DNA from: Ignavibacteriales bacterium UBA6490
Lineage (GTDB): Bacteria > Bacteroidota > Ignavibacteria > Ignavibacteriales > Ignavibacteriaceae
Direction: 5' to 3'
DNA length: 10,414 nt
Assembly (NCBI GenBank): GCA_002435365.1
Contig: DJMM01000042.1
Location: 69,095-79,508, forward strand
Below the pieces are notes generated by a model. The model did not search any database. It saw only the letters and a list, made by a program, of their open reading frames with translations, and had not been told where the DNA came from. The stretch's first letter is position 1. Each line of letters begins with the position of its first letter. Position numbers and translations under genes: made by a program. This document shows, piece after piece, positions 6,392 to 10,414 of this stretch.

Positions 6392-6450
6392 ATATTAACA
6401 CCCTTATTATTATTATTAATATTTTAAAAATATATTAATATTAATTATTA
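6392..6450. other. Candidate origin unwinding element (weak box, C cluster, DnaA-trio-like triplets, AT tract)
   Basis: In order, left to right: ATATTAACA (6392-6400), 7 of 9 to the local box TTATCAACA; CCC (6401-6403); five tandem TTA triplets (6404-6418); then an almost pure AT stretch to 6450. The complementary strand reads 3'-AAT-5' five times, which fits the DnaA-trio pattern 3'-[G/A]A[T/A]-5' described for B. subtilis. There it follows a DnaA box and a GC cluster. ATTAATAT (6415-6422) and ATATTAAT (6432-6439) form an inverted repeat within the tract. The unwinding role is inferred from this architecture. Confidence 0.5.
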
Positions 6451-6557
6451 GCCTGTTGGTATCTTTCATAAAAAAACTGTTTATTCCCAACAGCTTATTC
6501 TGGCAAATAATTTTTCTTTTTCTATGTTGTGGGGACTTATTATTACTAATAAGTTCA

Positions 6558-6586
6558 TTGTTAATTCTTTCCGTTTTTAGTAAATT
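6558..6586 (+). promoter_or_regulatory. Possible sigma70-type promoter for dnaN
   Basis: TTGTTA (6558-6563), a 17-nt spacer and TAAATT (6581-6586) each match 4 of 6 consensus bases. The transcript would begin near 6593, just ahead of the AAGGAG site, giving a leader of about 20 nt. Chance matches are frequent in AT-rich DNA. Confidence 0.3.
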
Positions 6587-6599
6587 TAGACGTTTAAAT

Positions 6600-6605
6600 A
6601 AGGAG
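6600..6605 (+). promoter_or_regulatory. Strong Shine-Dalgarno site for dnaN
   Basis: AAGGAG precedes the ATG at 6614 by 8 nt. It settles the dnaN start and marks the head of the dnaN-recF-DUF721-gyrB gene run. Confidence 0.8.
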
Positions 6606-6613
6606 ATATTCAG

Positions 6614-7723
6614 ATGCATTTTAATGTTAACAGCAAAAATCTGGAGAGACTGCTGGCGAAGGTTATTCCGGCAGTTCCTGTTAGAACACCAATGCCTGTT
6701 CTTGAAAACTTTTTCTTTGAAATAAAAGACGGTCTTCTTACTGTTTACGCAACAGATCTGGAAATTTCACTTACGTCATCGATAAACGTAGATGCATCTG
6801 AAAACATTAAGATGGTGGTTCCGGCGAAGCTTCTTTTTGATATTATAAAAGCACTGAAAGAAACCCAGCTGAAGATCGAAGCAGAAAAGAATTCAAAACT
6901 GAAAATTACCGCCGAGAACGGAGTATATTTTATAGGATACTCATCACCGGAAGATTTTCCCGCAATACCTACGGTAACAAAAAGCAGGGAACTTACCATA
7001 AACGGACTTGAACTAAAAAAAGCCCTTGAGCAAACTTCTTTTGCTATGAGTAAAGAAGATATGCGGCCCGCGATGACAGGAACATTGCTTGAACTTTCCA
7101 GCGAAGGACTGAGATTTGTAACCACCGACGGACACCGGCTTGTTAAATATATTGACAAAAGCAGGATTATTGAAGAAGACGAACAATATATCGTACCCGA
7201 AAGAGCAATTTCGGTTTTATCGAAAATACTTAATGAAGAGGATCTGAAAATATCTTTAAGTAAAACCCACGCACTGTTTAATTTTGAAGATCTTGTTTTT
7301 ATAACCAGGCTGATCGGTGAAAAATATCCCTCGTACAGCAGCGTTATTCCTTTAGAGAATGAAAACATTCTGAAGGTAAAAACCGAAGAGCTGCATTCTG
7401 CAATCAGGAGGATGATTCTTTTCTCTTCGTCAAATTCAAAGCAGGTGAAATTTTCTTTAAAAGAAAATTCTCTTGAAGTAAGCGCGGAGGACGTAGACCA
7501 TGGATCAAGCGCAAAAGAAAGTATTTATTGTGAGTATAAGGGGGAGACCATGGATATCGGTTTTAATACGATATATGTTAACGACATATTATCGCATATT
7601 GGAGAAGAGGAAATTATATTTAAGCTTCATTCACCCACAAAGGCATGTATAATTGAGCCGATTGTGCAGGGAGAGAATGAAGATCTGATGCTGTTGTTAA
7701 TGCCGGTTCGGTTAAATAATTAG
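6614..7723 (+). CDS. dnaN: DNA polymerase III beta subunit (sliding clamp)
   Basis: The beta clamp forms a ring dimer around DNA and tethers the replicative polymerase and repair partners. The 369-residue length fits the usual three-domain protein. The N-terminus (MHFNVNSKNLERLLAKVIPA, then PVLENFFFEIKDGLLTVYATDLEISL) is a typical clamp domain I. The middle has KEDMRPAMTGTLLEL and FVTTDGHRLV, matching the conserved RPxxxG...TDGHRL pattern of domain II. The C-terminus LMLLLMPVRLNN matches the family ending (MPMRL) that helps line the partner-binding pocket. The start is supported by AAGGAG 8 nt upstream. It is separated from dnaA by a long probable origin, so it is likely transcribed from its own promoter. 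recF follows after 2 nt. Confidence 0.98.
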   Translation: MHFNVNSKNLERLLAKVIPAVPVRTPMPVLENFFFEIKDGLLTVYATDLEISLTSSINVDASENIKMVVPAKLLFDIIKALKETQLKIEAEKNSKLKITAENGVYFIGYSSPEDFPAIPTVTKSRELTINGLELKKALEQTSFAMSKEDMRPAMTGTLLELSSEGLRFVTTDGHRLVKYIDKSRIIEEDEQYIVPERAISVLSKILNEEDLKISLSKTHALFNFEDLVFITRLIGEKYPSYSSVIPLENENILKVKTEELHSAIRRMILFSSSNSKQVKFSLKENSLEVSAEDVDHGSSAKESIYCEYKGETMDIGFNTIYVNDILSHIGEEEIIFKLHSPTKACIIEPIVQGENEDLMLLLMPVRLNN

Positions 7724-7725
7724 AG

Positions 7726-8832
7726 ATGGTATTAAGGTCTGTTTATTTAAATAATTTCAGAAGCCACAAAGAGACACAATTAAAATTTTCCGAAAACCTG
7801 AATTATATCGTAGGCGGCAACGGACAGGGCAAAACGTCTATAATTGAAGCAATATATTTTTTGTGCACGACTAAAGGACTTAATTCAAATTCCGACGGCG
7901 AAGTTGTAAGGTTTAACGAAAAGGATTTTGAAATAAAAGGGAGCTTCAGCGACGCAACAGATGACGAAATAAGAATTTACTATTCTGTGGAAGAAAACAG
8001 AAAATACTGTTTCAGGAACAGCAAAACGATTTCAAGACCCGCTGAACTTATTGGAAAATTTCCGGTAGTAATATTAACGCCCACAGACCATTCAATTACG
8101 CAGGGATATCCCTCGGACAGAAGAAAATTTGTGGACTCGGTTATTTCACAGGCGAGCGAAACGTACCTGAAAATTTTGCTTGATTACAACAAGATTTTGA
8201 GACACAGGGCGTCACTGCTTTTTAAGCTTCGCGAAGGCGAAAAAAACATTGACGAACTTGAAGCATGGACGGAAAACCTGATTAATGCGGGCACAGAGAT
8301 TATAAATCACAGAAGAAAATTTATAGAAGAGTTCAACCGGTTTATACTGGAATCTTATAAAATGATAATGGAAGACGAGGAAACCCCCGAAGTAATTTAC
8401 AGCAGCCTTGAAGATTACAGCGGAGACCAGGTTTCGGAAAGGCTCGGCAGCCTGCTCAGAGAAAAGAGAGAAGATGAAATCAGAAGGGCACAGAATCTTG
8501 CCGGACCGCACAAAGACGAATTTGTTTTCAGCATAAACGGAATAAACCTGCGGACCTATGGATCTCAGGGACAGAACAAGACGTTTCAGGTGGTGCTCAG
8601 GTTTGCAGAGTTTTTTTATCTGAAGGAAATAACAGGAAGAACCCCGGTGTTTCTGCTGGACGATGTTTTTGGAGAACTCGACGCTAAAAGATCCTCCAGG
8701 ATCAGCAAATACCTAAAAAATGTCGGACAGGCATTTATTACTCTTACTGATTTTGCAGACTTTTCTTTTCTCAGCCGGGAAAAATCTGATGCGGTTCTTA
8801 AGTTGAACGGAGGCAGCATATCTTATGTATGA
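7726..8832 (+). CDS. recF: DNA replication and repair protein RecF
   Basis: RecF is an SMC/ABC-like ATPase that, with RecO and RecR, helps load RecA at single-strand gaps and restart stalled forks. The 368-residue product contains Walker A GGNGQGKT (30-37), the family block GYPSDRRKFVDSVI (127-140), GPHKDEFVF (260-268), the ABC signature SQGQNKT (280-286) and Walker B VFLLDDVFGELD (308-319). It ends with the D-loop and switch region (FITLTDF). Short coiled-coil-prone arms lie between about 150 and 250. The length is normal. The ATG comes 2 nt after the dnaN stop with no strong Shine-Dalgarno, so translation is probably coupled. Its last 8 nt overlap the next gene. Confidence 0.97.
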   Translation: MVLRSVYLNNFRSHKETQLKFSENLNYIVGGNGQGKTSIIEAIYFLCTTKGLNSNSDGEVVRFNEKDFEIKGSFSDATDDEIRIYYSVEENRKYCFRNSKTISRPAELIGKFPVVILTPTDHSITQGYPSDRRKFVDSVISQASETYLKILLDYNKILRHRASLLFKLREGEKNIDELEAWTENLINAGTEIINHRRKFIEEFNRFILESYKMIMEDEETPEVIYSSLEDYSGDQVSERLGSLLREKREDEIRRAQNLAGPHKDEFVFSINGINLRTYGSQGQNKTFQVVLRFAEFFYLKEITGRTPVFLLDDVFGELDAKRSSRISKYLKNVGQAFITLTDFADFSFLSREKSDAVLKLNGGSISYV

Positions 8833-9112
8833 GGGCTTCAGATCTCTGGCAGACATTTTAAAAAACGAACCGTCTTTAGTAAAAGTAAGAGATAACATCA
8901 AAAAGTTCGATATCGTTGACGAGTTCCATAAGATTTTTCCCGAACTCGCAAAAATTGCCGAACCGGTAAAGATTGAAAAAAAGAATCTCTTTCTGCGGGT
9001 TGAGAACTCCGTGTGGAGAAGCGAAATGAAATTTAATGAACAAGTAATAGTTGAAAAAGTAAACAAATATTTTAAAGAGGACAGGATAACAGGGTTAAAA
9101 TTTGTTACCTGA
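8825..9112 (+). CDS. DUF721 / DciA-family protein (helicase-loading factor)
   Basis: This is a 95-residue protein with the compact DUF721 pattern: an N-terminal helical part (MYEGFRSLADILKNEPSL) and then the core LFLRVENSVWRSEMKFNEQVIVEKVNKYF (about 55-83), closing with GLKFVT. The conserved Trp and the helix after it are the family hallmark. In other bacteria DciA interacts with the replicative helicase DnaB and helps load it in lineages lacking DnaC or DnaI. That role is inferred here from family and position. ATG 8825 lies inside the end of recF (8-nt overlap), so translational coupling is likely. Another ATG at 8829 is in a different frame and stops within a few codons. The recF-DUF721-gyrB order is widespread and supports the call. 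Confidence 0.88.
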   Translation: MYEGFRSLADILKNEPSLVKVRDNIKKFDIVDEFHKIFPELAKIAEPVKIEKKNLFLRVENSVWRSEMKFNEQVIVEKVNKYFKEDRITGLKFVT

Positions 9113-9127
9113 AAATCCGGGAAACAT

Positions 9128-10414
9128 ATGACAAATCAAGAAAATAAAGCCGGCGAATACAGCGCCAAAAATATAAACGTGCTAAAAGGGCTTGAAGCAG
9201 TACGTAAACGCCCCGCAATGTACATCGGCGACGTAAGCACCAGGGGCCTTCATCATCTTGTTAACGAGGTAGTGGACAACAGCATTGATGAGGCTCTTGC
9301 AGGATACTGCGATAAGATAACAATCACCATACATAAAGACGAAAGCGTATCTGTTGAGGATAACGGAAGAGGAATTCCGGTTGATATCCACCCCGAAGAA
9401 AAAAGATCGGCGCTCGAAGTTGTTATGACAGTTCTCCACGCAGGCGGAAAGTTCGACCATTCCTCTTATAAGGTTTCGGGCGGACTGCACGGAGTGGGCG
9501 TCTCGGTTGTGAATGCCCTGTCGGAATGGCTTAAAGTGGAAGTGAAAAGGAACGGCGAGTTGCACTTTCAGGAATATAAACGCGGCATCCCGCTTAAACC
9601 AGTTAAGAAAACCGGCAAATCAAAAAAGAACGATACCGGGACCAAAGTTACTTTCCTTCCTGACAGCGAAATATTTAAGACATTTAAGTTTAAATTCGAT
9701 ACCCTTGCAGAAAGAATGCGCGAGCTGGCGTATTTGAACAAGAACATCACAATTAAAATTAAAGATGCCAGGAACGGGGGCGAAGAGGAAGAATATCACT
9801 TTAAGGGCGGTATAATTGAATTTGTAAAATATCTTAATGAAACGAGGGATCCTCTTCATAAAACAATATATATCGAGGGAGAGAAAGACGGCACCCCGAT
9901 AGAAATAGCTTTTCAGTATACCGACACATATTCGGAAAACCTGTTTTCATATGTAAATAACATAAATACCCACGAAGGCGGAACACACCTTGTGGGTTTC
10001 AGAACAGCGCTAACAAGAACTTTTAATAATTACGGGTATAAGAACGGTCTGCTGAAAGAGGGGAAGATAAATCTTTCCGGAGATGATTTTAAGGAAGGAC
10101 TTACAGCGGTTATATCCGTTAAAGTAGCGGAGCCGCAGTTTGAGGGACAAACAAAAACCAAACTCGGCAACAGCGAAACAAAAAGCGCCGTTGAAACCCT
10201 CCTGGGAGAAAAACTTTCTGAATTCCTTGAAGAAAATCCCGGCATCGGCAAAAAGATTATTGAAAAGTGTATGCGCGCTGCAGAAGCAAGAGAAGCAGCC
10301 CGGAAAGCCAGGGATCTTGCCAGAAGAAAAAATGCTCTTGACAACATGAACCTTCCCGGAAAGCTTGCAGACTGCTCAATTACCGATCCGGAACATTGTG
10401 AAATATATATTGTT
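9128..10414 (+). CDS. gyrB: DNA gyrase subunit B (N-terminal 429 residues, continues beyond window)
   Basis: GyrB is the ATPase half of gyrase, which introduces negative supercoils and is needed ahead of forks. The frame stays open to the right edge. Visible GHKL ATPase motifs are the RPAMYIGD opening (29-36), EVVDNSIDEAL (47-57) with Glu47 as the likely catalytic base and Asn51 for Mg, DNGRGIP (78-84), and the ATP lid GGLHGVGVSVVNALS (118-132). The transducer domain has NNINTHEGGTHLVGF (277-291) and the QTK loop PQFEGQTKTKLGN (336-348). The TOPRIM domain would begin with EGDSAGG just past the edge. Start ATG 9128 lies 15 nt after the DUF721 stop, with a weak GGGA before it. GyrB is preferred over ParE because of the recF-linked position and the full motif match to GyrB. 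Confidence 0.96.
   Translation, partial: MTNQENKAGEYSAKNINVLKGLEAVRKRPAMYIGDVSTRGLHHLVNEVVDNSIDEALAGYCDKITITIHKDESVSVEDNGRGIPVDIHPEEKRSALEVVMTVLHAGGKFDHSSYKVSGGLHGVGVSVVNALSEWLKVEVKRNGELHFQEYKRGIPLKPVKKTGKSKKNDTGTKVTFLPDSEIFKTFKFKFDTLAERMRELAYLNKNITIKIKDARNGGEEEEYHFKGGIIEFVKYLNETRDPLHKTIYIEGEKDGTPIEIAFQYTDTYSENLFSYVNNINTHEGGTHLVGFRTALTRTFNNYGYKNGLLKEGKINLSGDDFKEGLTAVISVKVAEPQFEGQTKTKLGNSETKSAVETLLGEKLSEFLEENPGIGKKIIEKCMRAAEAREAARKARDLARRKNALDNMNLPGKLADCSITDPEHCEIYIV

Larger units (their letters stand above)
5911..6613. other. Noncoding dnaA-dnaN region, probable main oriC with unwinding element
   Basis: No convincing gene lies in these 703 bp. The left part (about 5938-6138) is GC-richer and full of inverted repeats. 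From about 6140 the DNA becomes very AT-rich. It holds TGTTGATAA at 6244-6252 and 6266-6274 and TTGTCCACA at 6322-6330, each one mismatch from the DnaA box. These are followed by CCC and five tandem TTA triplets (6401-6418) and an AT palindrome (6415-6439). GGTTAA occurs twice 20 bp apart (6164 and 6184). Boxes beside an AT-rich triplet tract are what an origin unwinding region needs, so I call this the likely oriC core. It also carries the dnaN promoter. Confidence 0.7.

Noticed and set aside
6404..6418. TTA repeat as a simple microsatellite
   Set aside because: This is possible in such AT-rich DNA. However, its place after a C cluster and a box-like sequence, on the side of the gap with the DnaA boxes, makes an origin role the better reading, so I kept it as a finding.
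6095..6619. Several minus-strand open frames of 67-78 residues in the dnaA-dnaN gap
   Set aside because: The products are low-complexity, Lys/Leu/Asn-rich translations of AT-rich DNA. They overlap each other and the DnaA boxes and have no ribosome sites.
6745..7368. 207-residue minus-strand open frame inside dnaN
   Set aside because: It is a Ser-rich antisense shadow of dnaN, whose sense product is clearly the beta clamp.
1..10414. CRISPR array, insertion sequence, integrase or defence genes
   Set aside because: I saw no regularly spaced repeats, transposase motifs, terminal inverted repeats or defence-family proteins. All genes are core functions in a conserved order apart from the patatin.

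Overview
This window looks like the replication-origin neighbourhood of a bacterial chromosome. Two gene blocks diverge from a noncoding stretch just upstream of dnaA. On the minus strand, reading away from the origin, are rpmH, rnpA, yidD, yidC and a patatin-family phospholipase that runs off the left edge. On the plus strand are dnaA, a 703-bp gap, dnaN, recF, a DciA/DUF721 gene and gyrB, which runs off the right edge. The order dnaA-dnaN-recF-DUF721-gyrB, the large YidC with a long periplasmic domain, the patatin followed by a POTRA-like segment (which implies an outer membrane), and the A/T-leaning codons suggest a diderm of the Ignavibacteriota/Chlorobiota side of the FCB group. This placement rests on gene order and protein style only and was not tested by database search.

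Minus-strand block (1-4081): L34 and the RNase P protein are followed by YidD (4-nt overlap with rnpA) and YidC (13-nt gap), then the secreted or outer-membrane patatin 45 nt later. Spacing suggests one operon joining ribosome and tRNA maturation to membrane-protein insertion. A 7-bp hairpin lies between yidC and the patatin.

Noncoding region 1 (4082-4500) holds one perfect DnaA box, a degenerate copy 58 bp before it that shares its flank, a 17-bp palindrome and a 13-bp palindrome. A second perfect DnaA box overlaps the annotated GTG start of dnaA.

Noncoding region 2 (5911-6613) has two halves. The first about 200 bp are GC-richer and contain nested inverted repeats, perhaps a structured RNA or terminator. 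The second half is very AT-rich and carries three near-consensus DnaA boxes, a short C cluster, five tandem TTA triplets that fit the DnaA-trio pattern, and an AT palindrome. This is the best candidate for the unwinding site, and with region 1 it suggests a bipartite origin flanking dnaA.

Plus-strand block: DnaA initiates replication, DnaN is the sliding clamp, RecF acts at gaps and stalled forks, DciA-family proteins assist loading of the replicative helicase, and GyrB is the gyrase ATPase subunit. From dnaN onward the genes are nearly contiguous (2-nt gap, 8-nt overlap, 15-nt gap) and probably form one operon with a good Shine-Dalgarno at dnaN. I saw no mobile element, CRISPR array, tRNA or rRNA. 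The genes are ordinary; the less explained content is in the two noncoding regions and the patatin fusion.
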